A DNA stretch of 15,138 nt from Bacteriovorax sp. (GCA_030654205.1 JAURXW010000504.1:1-15138), one strand, 5' to 3'. Counted from the stretch's first letter, positions 1 to 7,459 are shown. Numbers and translations: made by a program. Notes: generated from the letters alone by a model not told the origin.

Positions 1-801
1 TCCAATTCTTAAACCAGATGGATTAATATTTTCACTTTGAATTGGATATCCAAAATTATTATTATAATTATTCATTTTATTCATTGAGTTGAAGTCCATG
101 CCTGAGGAAGTAAATTGAGGTAAATACTGTTGTGAATTTAATTGTGGACTCATGCTCATTTGCATTTGTGAGAACATGCTCATCATTTGCATTTGAAGTT
201 GCATTTGAGTTGTGAACATCGTTGTCATTTGTGACATCAAACCCATAACATTATAATTTTCGGCTTGAGAGTATTCACTATTGGGCATAACGTTTTTATA
301 TTTTTCTTTTTTTAAAATTTCAATTTTGCTTATTATTTCTTCTTTGTCATTCAAGAGTTTTTTAATATCTGCCTCAAGCTTTTCACCTTTTGATTCAGAC
401 TTACATTCAACAGGGACTGGTTTTATTTCCAGTTCTTTTATGATTGAGCCTGTGATTTCATTTTTTAATTTTCTGACATCAGACGCTTGATCAACTTCTT
501 GTAAGATTAACAGACGTGTCGTTTCATCAATATTTTGTTGGGATAAATCAATTTCAATTGCTTTTTGATCTAACAGCGACTTTGTTTCTTTTAATTTAAC
601 TTCTGCTTGAAGAAGAGCGTCTTTTAAGGATTTCATTTCTTTTTCGGTAATAGCTTTTTTTTCAGGTGCGCTTACAGCGATATTATCACTGGCGGGCATT
701 CTTCCGGGGATATGTTTTAAAGTTAAAATTAAATCTGAAGAAATTAATGGTAGGGCCAAAAGTGAAGTTACTGAATAGATAAAAAATTTGTTAGCTTTCA
801 T
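1..801 (-). CDS. Exported coiled-coil protein with Met-rich tail (partial, C-terminus off window)
   Basis: The frame is open from an ATG at 801 to the left edge, giving 267 residues without a stop, so the gene is cut by the window. The ATG follows AGGGAG with a good Shine-Dalgarno distance. Residues 1-27 are a hydrophobic signal or anchor sequence starting MKANKFF. Residues about 48-167 are charged and rich in Lys, Glu, Leu and Gln with long helical potential, consistent with a coiled coil. Residues 186-217 contain twelve methionines, beginning with an MxxMxxMxxM run at 186, 189, 192 and 195, and are also rich in Gln. Further Met and Asn follow (235-250). There is no recognised catalytic motif and only one cysteine (Cys133). 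The family is unknown to me. The location is probably periplasmic or inner-membrane anchored. Met-rich segments can bind Cu(I) or simply mediate packing; neither is shown here. Confidence 0.85.
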   Translation of the reverse strand, partial: MKANKFFIYSVTSLLALPLISSDLILTLKHIPGRMPASDNIAVSAPEKKAITEKEMKSLKDALLQAEVKLKETKSLLDQKAIEIDLSQQNIDETTRLLILQEVDQASDVRKLKNEITGSIIKELEIKPVPVECKSESKGEKLEADIKKLLNDKEEIISKIEILKKEKYKNVMPNSEYSQAENYNVMGLMSQMTTMFTTQMQLQMQMMSMFSQMQMSMSPQLNSQQYLPQFTSSGMDFNSMNKMNNYNNNFGYPIQSENINPSGLRIG

Positions 802-818
802 AATGGGCTCCCTTGGAT

Positions 819-836
819 TTAGATAAATATATCTAA
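819..836. promoter_or_regulatory. 7-bp inverted repeat, operator-like
   Basis: TTAGATA and TATCTAA flank a 4-base AATA spacer, giving a perfect 18-base dyad. It lies 17 bases upstream of the ATG at 801 and next to the candidate sigma54 site, so it would be at or near the transcription start of the Met-rich protein gene. It could be an operator or simply an AT-rich chance palindrome. Confidence 0.3.
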
Positions 837-852
837 TACAAGAGATGTGCCA
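837..852 (-). promoter_or_regulatory. Candidate sigma54 (-24/-12) promoter
   Basis: On the minus strand the sequence TGGCAC, five bases, then TTGTA matches the RpoN consensus TGGCAC-N5-TTGC except for T instead of C in the -12 GC. It lies 35 bases before the ATG at 801, a sensible distance. No activator site was identified, and a single near-match in AT-rich DNA can arise by chance. Confidence 0.33.
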
Positions 853-894
853 GAAGCTATCTAGACGATATTCAAGGATAAAAAAAATAAAGAC

Positions 895-947
895 AAAAAA
901 AAATGACTAAACTTTCAACAGGTAAATTTTATCTGTTGAAAGTTTAG
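895..947 (-). terminator. Strong rho-independent terminator
   Basis: Bases 907-921 and 933-947 form a perfect 15-bp stem with an 11-base loop. On the minus strand it is followed at once by a run of nine T (903-895). It begins 10 bases after the stop codon of the small exported protein gene (957-1307), so it ends that transcript before the next leftward gene, which therefore needs its own promoter. Confidence 0.9.
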
Positions 948-956
948 GCACACAAA

Positions 957-1307
957 TTAATTTTTAACGGAATCAATTGCTTTAAGAGTTTGATTCATTG
1001 ATTGCTCAAGCTTGTGTGCCAGAGCTAACTCTTGTTGAAAGCGGATTTGCTCCATCTTTCTTTCAACCATAATTTTATTGCGTTCTTCTAAACGTTCTCT
1101 AATCATTTTTAAACGATCAGATTGTGTTAATTTTTTAATAACTTTTTTTGGAGCTGCAATCTTTTTTTCTTCTTTAACAGAATATTGTCCTTCAAGATCC
1201 ATTGTTGGGGCTTGAATTGCTTCATCAGCTAAAGTTAAGTCGTCAGAGCTAGTCTCGGCTTTAACATTAAAGGCAAAAAGTAAGCTTAATAGCGTTAAGT
1301 ATTTCAT
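957..1307 (-). CDS. Small exported charged-helix protein
   Basis: This encodes 116 residues. The ATG at 1307 is preceded by an excellent Shine-Dalgarno (AGGGGGA, six bases away). Residues 1-17 form a signal peptide ending NVKA, with probable cleavage before ETSSDD. The mature protein is about 99 residues with no cysteine. Its first third is acidic and polar, and residues about 55-116 are a highly charged, Lys/Arg/Glu/Met/Gln-rich helix suited to a coiled coil. It is flanked by its own candidate promoter and a strong terminator, so it looks monocistronic. No family is recognised. A periplasmic structural or chaperone-like role is possible but unsupported. Confidence 0.85.
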   Translation of the reverse strand: MKYLTLLSLLFAFNVKAETSSDDLTLADEAIQAPTMDLEGQYSVKEEKKIAAPKKVIKKLTQSDRLKMIRERLEERNKIMVERKMEQIRFQQELALAHKLEQSMNQTLKAIDSVKN

Positions 1308-1348
1308 TGGATTCCCCCTAGAGATTTATAGCTGTTTTTAGAACGGGG

Positions 1349-1376
1349 AGTATGAGGCGTCTAGCCAGTGTGTAAA
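1349..1376 (-). promoter_or_regulatory. Candidate sigma70-type promoter for the small exported protein
   Basis: On the minus strand TTTACA (1376-1371) and CATACT (1354-1349) are separated by 16 bases and lie about 42 bases before the ATG at 1307. The -35 overlaps the T-tract of the icd terminator. The match is moderate. Confidence 0.3.
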
Positions 1377-1415
1377 AAAGATAGGCCTCTCATTATCTTG
1401 AAATAATGAGAGGCC
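1374..1415 (-). terminator. Rho-independent terminator of icd
   Basis: Bases 1384-1396 and 1403-1415 form a perfect 13-bp stem around a six-base loop. On the minus strand it is followed by ATCTTTTTT. It starts 10 bases after the icd stop codon, so it ends the icd transcript. Confidence 0.85.
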
Positions 1416-1424
1416 CTTTTAAAA

Positions 1425-2651
1425 TTAGAACTTTAAAGCAATTTTAAGATTTGAATCAAGTGCATCTAAAAACTTTTCAGTTGTTAAGAACTGATCAGTT
1501 GTGACCTTTTCACCGTAAATACAAACGGCCAGATCTTTTGTCATTTTTCCTGATTCAACAGTTTGCACACAAACTTTTTCTAATGTTTCGCAAAAGTGAA
1601 TCAACTCAGGATTATTATCCAACTTGCCTCTATGACCTAATCCACGAGTCCAAGCAAAAATTGAAGCTATTGGGTTAGTTGAAGTTGGTTTTCCTTGTTG
1701 GTGCATTCTAAAGTGGCGAGTAACAGTTCCATGTGCAGCCTCAGCTTCCATTGTTTTTCCATCAGGCGTAATCAGCACAGAAGTCATTAAGCCTAGGGAA
1801 CCAAAACCTTGGGCCACAGTGTCTGATTGAACATCACCGTCATAATTCTTACAGGCCCAAATAAAATCTCCATTCCATTTAAGAGCACTTGCGACCATAT
1901 CATCAATAAGTCTGTGTTCGTAAGTGATTCCTAGAGACTCGAATTTTTTCTTATAATCATTTTCATAGATGTCCTGAAAAATATCTTTGAAGCGACCATC
2001 GTATTTTTTTAGAATTGTATTTTTTGAAGAAAAATATAACGGCCATTTTTTCGTAAGGGCCATATTAAAGCACGAATGTGCGAATCCCATGATTGATTCA
2101 TCGGTATTGTACATCGCCAGTGCGACGCCATCACCTTTAAAAGTAAAAACTTCTTTTGAAATTTTTTCACCATTAGTACCTTCAAAAGTAAGGGTTAACT
2201 TCCCTGGGCCTTTTGTGACAAAATCTGTTGCTTTATATTGATCACCAAAAGCATGGCGACCAATCATAATTGGCTTGGTCCAATTGGGAACCAGGCGAGG
2301 AACGTTTTTGCAAATAATGGGCTCTCTAAAGACTGTTCCATCTAAAATGTTTCTAATCGTTCCATTAGGAGACTTCCACATTTCTTTTAATTTAAATTCA
2401 GTTACGCGGGCCTCGTCTGGAGTAATTGTCGCGCATTTTATTCCAACATTATATTTTTTGATGGCTTCAGCAGCATCTATCGTAACCTGATCATTTGTTT
2501 CATCTCTATGCTCCATTCCTAAATCGTAATATTTTATTTCAACATCTAAATAAGGAAGAATGAGTTTATCTTTAATAAATTTCCAGATAATTCTGGTCAT
2601 TTCATCGCCGTCCAATTCAACAACCGGGTTGGCCACTTTAATTTTTTTCAT
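1425..2651 (-). CDS. icd: Isocitrate dehydrogenase, NADP-dependent (eukaryotic-type, dimeric)
   Basis: This cytoplasmic TCA-cycle enzyme oxidatively decarboxylates isocitrate to 2-oxoglutarate, producing NADPH. It has 408 residues, the usual length of the IDH1/IDH2-like subfamily, and aligns nearly throughout from memory (ELDGDEMTRIIW at residues 12-23). Substrate residues sit at the same numbers as in human IDH1: Lys72, Thr77, Ser94, Asn96, Arg100, Arg109, Arg132 and Tyr139. Metal-binding aspartates are Asp250, Asp273 and Asp277, and Lys210 corresponds to human Lys212. The HGTVTRH motif (307-313), with its Arg and His, indicates NADP rather than NAD. I chose the ATG at 2651 over the in-frame ATG at 2657 because AAAGGA is eight bases from the first and only two from the second. 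A clean terminator follows. No convincing promoter was seen in the 75 bases before it, so it may be partly cotranscribed with the upstream receiver-like gene. Confidence 0.97.
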   Translation of the reverse strand: MKKIKVANPVVELDGDEMTRIIWKFIKDKLILPYLDVEIKYYDLGMEHRDETNDQVTIDAAEAIKKYNVGIKCATITPDEARVTEFKLKEMWKSPNGTIRNILDGTVFREPIICKNVPRLVPNWTKPIMIGRHAFGDQYKATDFVTKGPGKLTLTFEGTNGEKISKEVFTFKGDGVALAMYNTDESIMGFAHSCFNMALTKKWPLYFSSKNTILKKYDGRFKDIFQDIYENDYKKKFESLGITYEHRLIDDMVASALKWNGDFIWACKNYDGDVQSDTVAQGFGSLGLMTSVLITPDGKTMEAEAAHGTVTRHFRMHQQGKPTSTNPIASIFAWTRGLGHRGKLDNNPELIHFCETLEKVCVQTVESGKMTKDLAVCIYGEKVTTDQFLTTEKFLDALDSNLKIALKF

Positions 2652-2732
2652 ACGCATATTCCTTTAGTTATAGTTATAGTGAATCATAAGACAGAGTGAG
2701 GTAATTCGTCGATATGCAGTGCCAATATAAGT

Positions 2733-3134
2733 TCAAGAATTCTTCGAAATTGCCAAATATTTTTTTGCCCTCTCAACAATGGCCTGAAAATTGTCAGTCT
2801 TAACAATATATTCATTGGCGCCATTGAAAATCATGTCACAGATTCTTTCTTCGTCATTATATTTAGAGATAAATAAAATTGGAAGTTCTGGCTTTTTAAA
2901 AATTGTCCTGACGAGTAAAATTATTTCAGCTGCAGGCATATCGTGCATATCTTCATGGATAATTATAAGTGAGCAGTCGCGATCTTTTTCTAAGACATGC
3001 ATCAGGTGAAATCCTCCCGTCACATATTCAACAACAAATCGTTGAAGCCTTAAGCTAGTTGCGAGATTATTTCTAAAAATGATATTTTCATCAGCAATTA
3101 GAATTTTAAAATTAGTACCACTTGATATTTCCAT
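2733..3134 (-). CDS. Atypical (pseudo-)receiver domain protein, CheY-like
   Basis: This encodes 133 residues, a single stand-alone receiver-like domain with no output domain and no signal peptide, so it should be cytoplasmic. Family landmarks are visible: the first strand KILIADEN with the acidic pair Asp15/Glu16, the Ser switch position at Ser90 (LPILFIS), and the conserved lysine Lys112 in GANEYIVK, although Thr replaces the usual Pro after it. At the end of strand 3, where receivers carry the phosphorylated Asp, the protein has His60 (SLIIIH), followed by Glu61 and Asp62. Ordinary aspartyl phosphorylation is therefore unlikely unless a neighbouring acid substitutes. The start lies 6 bases after the stop of the 1035-residue exported protein gene and has only a weak Shine-Dalgarno, suggesting cotranscription and translational coupling. 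Its partner and output are unknown. Confidence 0.85.
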   Translation of the reverse strand: MEISSGTNFKILIADENIIFRNNLATSLRLQRFVVEYVTGGFHLMHVLEKDRDCSLIIIHEDMHDMPAAEIILLVRTIFKKPELPILFISKYNDEERICDMIFNGANEYIVKTDNFQAIVERAKKYLAISKNS

Positions 3135-3140
3135 AAATTC

Positions 3141-6100
3141 TTAATCGTATTTTTTAACGGCAGCTTTAACCAAAAGTTCAGCGTCGCTGTTATATTTATT
3201 TTCGACTGCCTTAGTTAAACTAATTCCCTTGAATCTTGGTAAAAGAATATTGTCTCTAATATAGGCTTCTGCAATTTTTCCATCAGGAGTATTTCGAACT
3301 TTATCCCACACAAGAGAGTCGCCACCATAGAGAACTTTTGCAAAGAAATGGGTTAGCCCATTCATCTCGTTGATTTTATTTTGTACACTGGACTTAATAA
3401 TTTGCTCGCCAAAAAGTGGAGAAAAGACAAGAAGCTTAATAACTTTATCTTTGATTGAGTCCATGCCAGCAACTATAAGTGGTGATTTTAGGCTTGCTTG
3501 ATCCATGAGGACAGGTTTAAGTATTTTTTCCATAACCATGTCTACTATTAATTTGCCTTCGCTACTCATAAAAATTTTATCAAAGGTTTTTTTATTTAAA
3601 AGCTGTGAGCGTAGTTCATTGGGAAGTTCAGAGTCCGATATTTGATCAAAAGTTTCTTTAATCTGAGATAAAACCATTGATTTTAAGAACTGATCAAGGG
3701 CCCCATTTTTATAAAGACTATCTATCAATGCTTTTCTTGATTCTGGATTTGTGGCGACATCTTTTAGATCGCTTGAGAGACTTTTAACAATTTCATCAAA
3801 GGTACGTTTGGCGTCTTCAGGAGAGTATTCAATATATTGAGATAAATAAAGTGATACTGGTTTTAAAATTGAGTCTACATCATTTTTTAGATTTGGATCA
3901 AATGGAGTGGGGGGAAGAAAGCCGCCAAGGCAAGGAATGAATTTGGCAAATTCATTTTTAATCATATTGGTAGCAGCGTCTTTTTCTTGGGTGCTCATCC
4001 ACGCATAAACAGTACTTGAGACAATATTAAGACCTCTGCGCTCCAAACCATCAGTGCAAGAGGATAGTTTTTCTAATACGCCATCCTGGATACTAAATTT
4101 TTCTAAATTATCAAGGCATTCATTATATTTTTCTAAGCTTTGATTGATATTATCTTTTTGTTCTTTATAGGTATTTAATCCAAGTACAGATTTCATTAAG
4201 AAATTTAGCTTTAGTTCACCTAGTGCTCGAGCAAAACTTAGGGCAAATTGTTTTGTGCATTCATTGATAATTTTTAAGGTCTCTGTGCTAAGAGTTGTTT
4301 CGTCCACGCACTTGATAAATTTATCTTCTACTAACTTAAGTTGGTCTGGAGTGAGATCTGCGTTAATTTGCTCTTTGATTTGCTTTTTTTCATAGCCAAT
4401 GACAATTGATTTTGTTGCTGATTTGGTTAGCTCCCCAACGCAATCATCAAGTGTTTTACTAGAAGGGTTCTTGCCAATACAATTTCCAAAGTTTTGATTT
4501 ACTAACTTAAGAACTAATTCATTAGTTTTATCAGGAGAAAGTTTACCTTCAGCACTTGTTCGAACTTGATTCGTGGCCATTGATATTGCGACGCTGGTCT
4601 TTAGATTGCCAGTACAGTCATCTAGTTTTTCCTCCGAAGGAGTAGCTCCGAGGCAATTTGCAAATTTATCCTCGACAAAAGATTTTATCATCATTTTTGT
4701 TTCGACTTCGCTTATTTTTTTTTCAGTTGCGATAGAAGTAATTGATTCGTTGGCCACTTGTAGGGCCACACTTAGAGTAGTTCTATTAGCACAAAAATCT
4801 GTTTGGCTTTTTAGGTTTTTATCTTCAGAAATATTGCGAGGAATTTTTTGTTCAAGACAATTACCAAGTTCTTTGAGAGATTTTTGAATAAGCTCTTTTT
4901 TATTTTTTAAATCAGAGGGGATCGATTTGTCTAATTTAATAAAACCGATGTTTTGAGAATAACTCAAGATTGTTTTTCTCAAACAAGCTTCACGTGAATT
5001 TAGCGTTTGTTTATTATCCCAGCATTGGTCTAAAAAAGTTTTCCCTTCGTCGCTAATTTTTATAACCATGTCTTGATTTTTATCTTTCTTGAAAGCTTCT
5101 TTCGCCGTTTGGGCCAAAGACTTCAAGACAACTTGATAAGTTAAATCATTTGTAATTGCGGTCTCGCAAATATAGGTATCCAGCATTCCATTTTTTCGAG
5201 TTGAAGATTTTTTTAAATCATCAGCACATTCTTTAAAGTCTTGAACTTTATCAGTAGCTAGTTTAGATAATTCAGATTTTGAAAAACTTAATTGCAGTGT
5301 TGGGGTATTTTGTATTTTATCTTGAACTAGCTGCATTCCTGTATTTTTAATTAAAGTATCAATACAATCTATGAATTGTTCATTAAGACCAATTTTTATA
5401 TTTTCATCACTTCCTACTTTTTTTGTACAGGTTGCAAACTCGGACCAGACAGTTTGTTTGATAGATTTTGCAGTCGCGGGTGAAGAAGATGCGGAATTAA
5501 TAACCTTTGATAATTTTAAATCTGTTATTTTTTGCACACCAGAACTCATGGCTTCAAGTGCACATGGTTCAACATCCTCGTTTGCAGATTTTGTTTTCTT
5601 TAAGCAGTTTTTGTACAACTGAACTTGACTAAGATTAAAGGCATCTCGTTGAGCTTTAGGTAGAGCAGAATCAAGACTGCTTTTTGATAGTTCATAGACC
5701 AGGCCAACTCCCGCACTGAGAGCAAAACTTTTAATTAAAGCTTCAATGCAATGATCGGCGTCGTATTTAGAATTTTTTGATCTATTTATACAACCTTGAA
5801 AGGGTAAAAGTATTTTTTTAACCCAAATTTCACGCCGATCGGCATCTTTCACTCCACTAGTCGCAAGAATTTTATCGGTTATTCCGCCAATTAATTTCTT
5901 ACCAATATGTTCATAAAATTTGATGAGCTTGCCATCAGTTAAGCTATTGCCAATAATATTATTTTTACCTTCGGCAACAATGGAGTTAACAAAAAGATCT
6001 AGCTCACCTGGGGCCGGGAAGTATTTAGCGAGTGCCTTGGAGTTCGGCGCAATTTTATTATTAACTATCGCTGCAATATCAATATTAACTAGATCACCGA

Positions 6101-6248
6101 GACTGACTAAAACTTTTGACTGCATTGTTTTAGTAGAGCTTGTTTGGAGATCATAAGCGATTGGAGTAAGGATTTCTATTCTATCTAATTCATCAGCTTT
6201 AACTAAAGACTGGGAAAGTAATAAATATAATATAAGTAAACTTTTCAT
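3141..6248 (-). CDS. Large exported protein with tandem two-cysteine helical modules
   Basis: This encodes 1035 residues with a signal peptide at 1-18 (MKSLLILY, cleavage near VKA-DEL). The ATG at 6248 has AGGA seven to eight bases upstream. Residues 19-145 contain no cysteine. Residues 145-790 contain all 21 cysteines, arranged as ten close pairs plus one single: 153/167, 215/229, 274/295, 341/361, 409/422, 464/486, 532/545, 590/603, 647/664, 711/731 and 773. The first cysteine of each pair recurs every 55-68 residues. The units around 532 and 590 are clearly homologous (NC-L/I-G, then LDDC and Ser-rich helix). Residues 790-1035 have no cysteine and look helical. A string of disulfide-stapled helical hairpins in the periplasm or outside the cell is the likely structure. 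I recognise no family and assign no function. The receiver-like gene follows 6 bases downstream. Confidence 0.9.
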   Translation of the reverse strand: MKSLLILYLLLSQSLVKADELDRIEILTPIAYDLQTSSTKTMQSKVLVSLGDLVNIDIAAIVNNKIAPNSKALAKYFPAPGELDLFVNSIVAEGKNNIIGNSLTDGKLIKFYEHIGKKLIGGITDKILATSGVKDADRREIWVKKILLPFQGCINRSKNSKYDADHCIEALIKSFALSAGVGLVYELSKSSLDSALPKAQRDAFNLSQVQLYKNCLKKTKSANEDVEPCALEAMSSGVQKITDLKLSKVINSASSSPATAKSIKQTVWSEFATCTKKVGSDENIKIGLNEQFIDCIDTLIKNTGMQLVQDKIQNTPTLQLSFSKSELSKLATDKVQDFKECADDLKKSSTRKNGMLDTYICETAITNDLTYQVVLKSLAQTAKEAFKKDKNQDMVIKISDEGKTFLDQCWDNKQTLNSREACLRKTILSYSQNIGFIKLDKSIPSDLKNKKELIQKSLKELGNCLEQKIPRNISEDKNLKSQTDFCANRTTLSVALQVANESITSIATEKKISEVETKMMIKSFVEDKFANCLGATPSEEKLDDCTGNLKTSVAISMATNQVRTSAEGKLSPDKTNELVLKLVNQNFGNCIGKNPSSKTLDDCVGELTKSATKSIVIGYEKKQIKEQINADLTPDQLKLVEDKFIKCVDETTLSTETLKIINECTKQFALSFARALGELKLNFLMKSVLGLNTYKEQKDNINQSLEKYNECLDNLEKFSIQDGVLEKLSSCTDGLERRGLNIVSSTVYAWMSTQEKDAATNMIKNEFAKFIPCLGGFLPPTPFDPNLKNDVDSILKPVSLYLSQYIEYSPEDAKRTFDEIVKSLSSDLKDVATNPESRKALIDSLYKNGALDQFLKSMVLSQIKETFDQISDSELPNELRSQLLNKKTFDKIFMSSEGKLIVDMVMEKILKPVLMDQASLKSPLIVAGMDSIKDKVIKLLVFSPLFGEQIIKSSVQNKINEMNGLTHFFAKVLYGGDSLVWDKVRNTPDGKIAEAYIRDNILLPRFKGISLTKAVENKYNSDAELLVKAAVKKYD
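3879..5816 (-). repeat. Protein-level tandem repeat array: ten Cys-pair modules of about 62 residues
   Basis: This covers residues 145-790 of the 1035-residue exported protein. Distances between successive first cysteines are 62, 59, 67, 68, 55, 68, 58, 57, 64 and 62. Within a pair, 12 to 21 residues lie between the cysteines. The typical unit is an amphipathic helix ending in F-x-x-C, a polar loop, a second Cys, then a Ser/Thr/Ala-rich helix. DNA identity between units is low, so the duplication is old. Confidence 0.8.
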
Positions 6249-6416
6249 GGGGCATTCCTAAAAATCGATCTCTGTGGTTTAACGGCACATCGTGGTGCTA
6301 GCTTTAATTAATGGTGCCAAAAGGTGACTAAAACTCTTGCAAGAAAAAAGAAAGACTTACACCTGAGTATATTTGTCGACTAAGAAAAGCTTGAATGTTA
6401 CTTAATAGAAAACGGA

Positions 6417-6431
6417 CGTAGCTTTGCTACG
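6417..6431 (+). promoter_or_regulatory. Small leader hairpin before the lipoprotein RBS
   Basis: CGTAGC and GCTACG form a perfect 6-bp stem around TTT, ending nine bases before the Shine-Dalgarno GGGAG (6440-6444). It could stabilise the mRNA 5' region or modulate initiation. It lies in the 201-base divergent region 6249-6449, which must hold promoters for both arms. I found no sigma70 match there good enough to annotate. Confidence 0.3.
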
Positions 6432-6449
6432 GCAAAAGTGGGAGAAAAA

Positions 6450-7313
6450 ATGAAAATTGATATCAAGACATTGGTAAAAGCAACTTTGGTTTCAGCACTA
6501 CTTACACTTGCAAGCTGCGGTGGCGGTGGTGGTGGCGGTGGATCTACATCTAGTTACGGTCCAACAACTTCTCCAAACGTTCTAGCTTCAGAATTCGTGT
6601 CTGCCCTTAATACAGTAGATGGAACTTATTCAACAGCAATCCAGTTATATACAAATGAAACACTTCGCTCAACAAAGCCAGGACAAGAGCAATGGTTTGT
6701 TATTTGGGATGCAAAGTTTTCTGAATATAAGGCAGTTAGTTTAAATTATGTCCGCTCAATCGTTTATTATGATTATTATTCAAATAATAGAGCAGTCGCT
6801 TCAGAGTTTAGATCTATTGAGAGAAGTGATGTTCTTTCAGGACGAGCAAATGGGGACTCTTGGGGGAATGATTACGAAGTTGTCGATTATCATTATTCTA
6901 CAGGATATTACGAAGGAAGAAATTCAGGATACCTATATGAAGATGAAGCTGGATCAACAGACGTAAGTTTGCTTGCTAAAGAACAAGAGCAAAAAAAGTT
7001 TTTCGAAAAAGCTGCTAAGGTTTCTTTCGTTTATAACGTAAGCCTTGAAACATCTATGTCAATGGTTACTCTTGGTTCAAAAATTGAAAAAATGCTTTCA
7101 CATGGTAACGGTGAATTAACTGCAAATGATCAAGCGGCCCTTCTGGGTGATCTAAAATCACTTACTGGTGTTAGTGTAGAAGAAATTCAAGCTGCTGGTA
7201 CTGATTCAAAAGTAAAAAGTGATGTTCTTGCTAAAGTTGCTGCTAAAATTGGAACAAGTTCACAAAATCTTGAACAAAAATTTCTTCCAGAAGTTTTTGG
7301 AATTACTCTTTAA
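6450..7313 (+). CDS. Outer-membrane-type lipoprotein with poly-Gly linker and Tyr-rich region
   Basis: This encodes 287 residues from the ATG at 6450, chosen over an in-frame GTG at 6438 because GGGAG lies five bases before the ATG and the signal peptide then has normal length. Residues 1-23 are a lipoprotein signal with lipobox L20-A-S-C23, so the mature protein should be lipidated on Cys23. The +2 residue is Gly, not Asp, which favours the outer membrane under the usual Lol rule. Eight glycines follow (24-31), then a Ser/Thr linker. Residues 93-163 contain thirteen tyrosines. Residues 173-287 are helical and end in a small three-helix-like segment (222-277) rich in Ala, Lys, Asp and Ser. 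No family is recognised. The gene is monocistronic: a terminator follows within 25 bases. Confidence 0.88.
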   Translation: MKIDIKTLVKATLVSALLTLASCGGGGGGGGSTSSYGPTTSPNVLASEFVSALNTVDGTYSTAIQLYTNETLRSTKPGQEQWFVIWDAKFSEYKAVSLNYVRSIVYYDYYSNNRAVASEFRSIERSDVLSGRANGDSWGNDYEVVDYHYSTGYYEGRNSGYLYEDEAGSTDVSLLAKEQEQKKFFEKAAKVSFVYNVSLETSMSMVTLGSKIEKMLSHGNGELTANDQAALLGDLKSLTGVSVEEIQAAGTDSKVKSDVLAKVAAKIGTSSQNLEQKFLPEVFGITL

Positions 7314-7335
7314 TTAGAATTTAAATTTCCTAAAT

Positions 7336-7370
7336 AAAAAAGGGTCGTTTTATAACGGCCCTTTTTTTTT
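7336..7370 (+). terminator. Rho-independent terminator of the lipoprotein gene
   Basis: GGGTCGTT (7342-7349) pairs with AACGGCCC (7354-7361) with one G-T wobble and a four-base loop, followed by nine T. A run of six A before the stem extends pairing and could let it work in both directions. Confidence 0.9.
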
Positions 7371-7402
7371 CTTAAAAGTTATGTAAAAAATACTCACTTC
7401 CT

Positions 7403-7430
7403 TTGCAAAGCCCCGCACTCTTCGTATGTT
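7403..7430 (+). promoter_or_regulatory. Candidate sigma70-type promoter for the clan-CD-like protein
   Basis: TTGCAA (7403-7408) and TATGTT (7425-7430) are 16 bases apart. A start near 7437 would leave a leader of about 23 bases containing GGAG. The -10 match is moderate. Confidence 0.4.
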
Positions 7431-7459
7431 TCAACAAAATATCTATACGGAGAAATACA

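Noticed and set aside
121..210. Short DNA repeat of CATTTG-like units, considered as a simple or CRISPR-like repeat
   Set aside because: It is the reverse complement of Met/Gln codons in the Met-rich tail. Units are irregular, without spacers of constant length.
1987..2490. Open rightward frames antisense to icd
   Set aside because: They lie wholly inside a confidently identified conserved enzyme gene, have no ribosome binding site or family resemblance, and are mirror shadows of its codons.
2658..2732. Promoter for icd
   Set aside because: Several partial boxes (for example TTGAAC with TATCGA, or TATAAC without a -35) were seen, but none has both elements at proper spacing.
4573..4887. Open rightward frame of about 100 codons antisense to the Cys-module protein
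   Set aside because: It is embedded in a signal-peptide-bearing gene with a regular repeat, and lacks its own initiation signals.
6438..6449. GTG start for the lipoprotein
   Set aside because: The GTG lies inside the Shine-Dalgarno region of the ATG at 6450, and no ribosome binding site precedes it.
6249..6449. Divergent region considered as a replication origin or attachment site
   Set aside because: No DnaA-box cluster, tRNA end or long direct repeats were found. It only shows a change of gene direction and a small hairpin.
7403..7459. TTG start extending the clan-CD-like protein by 19 residues
   Set aside because: It would put a polar segment before the signal peptide. The ATG at 7460 has a good Shine-Dalgarno, and the TTG overlaps a candidate promoter.
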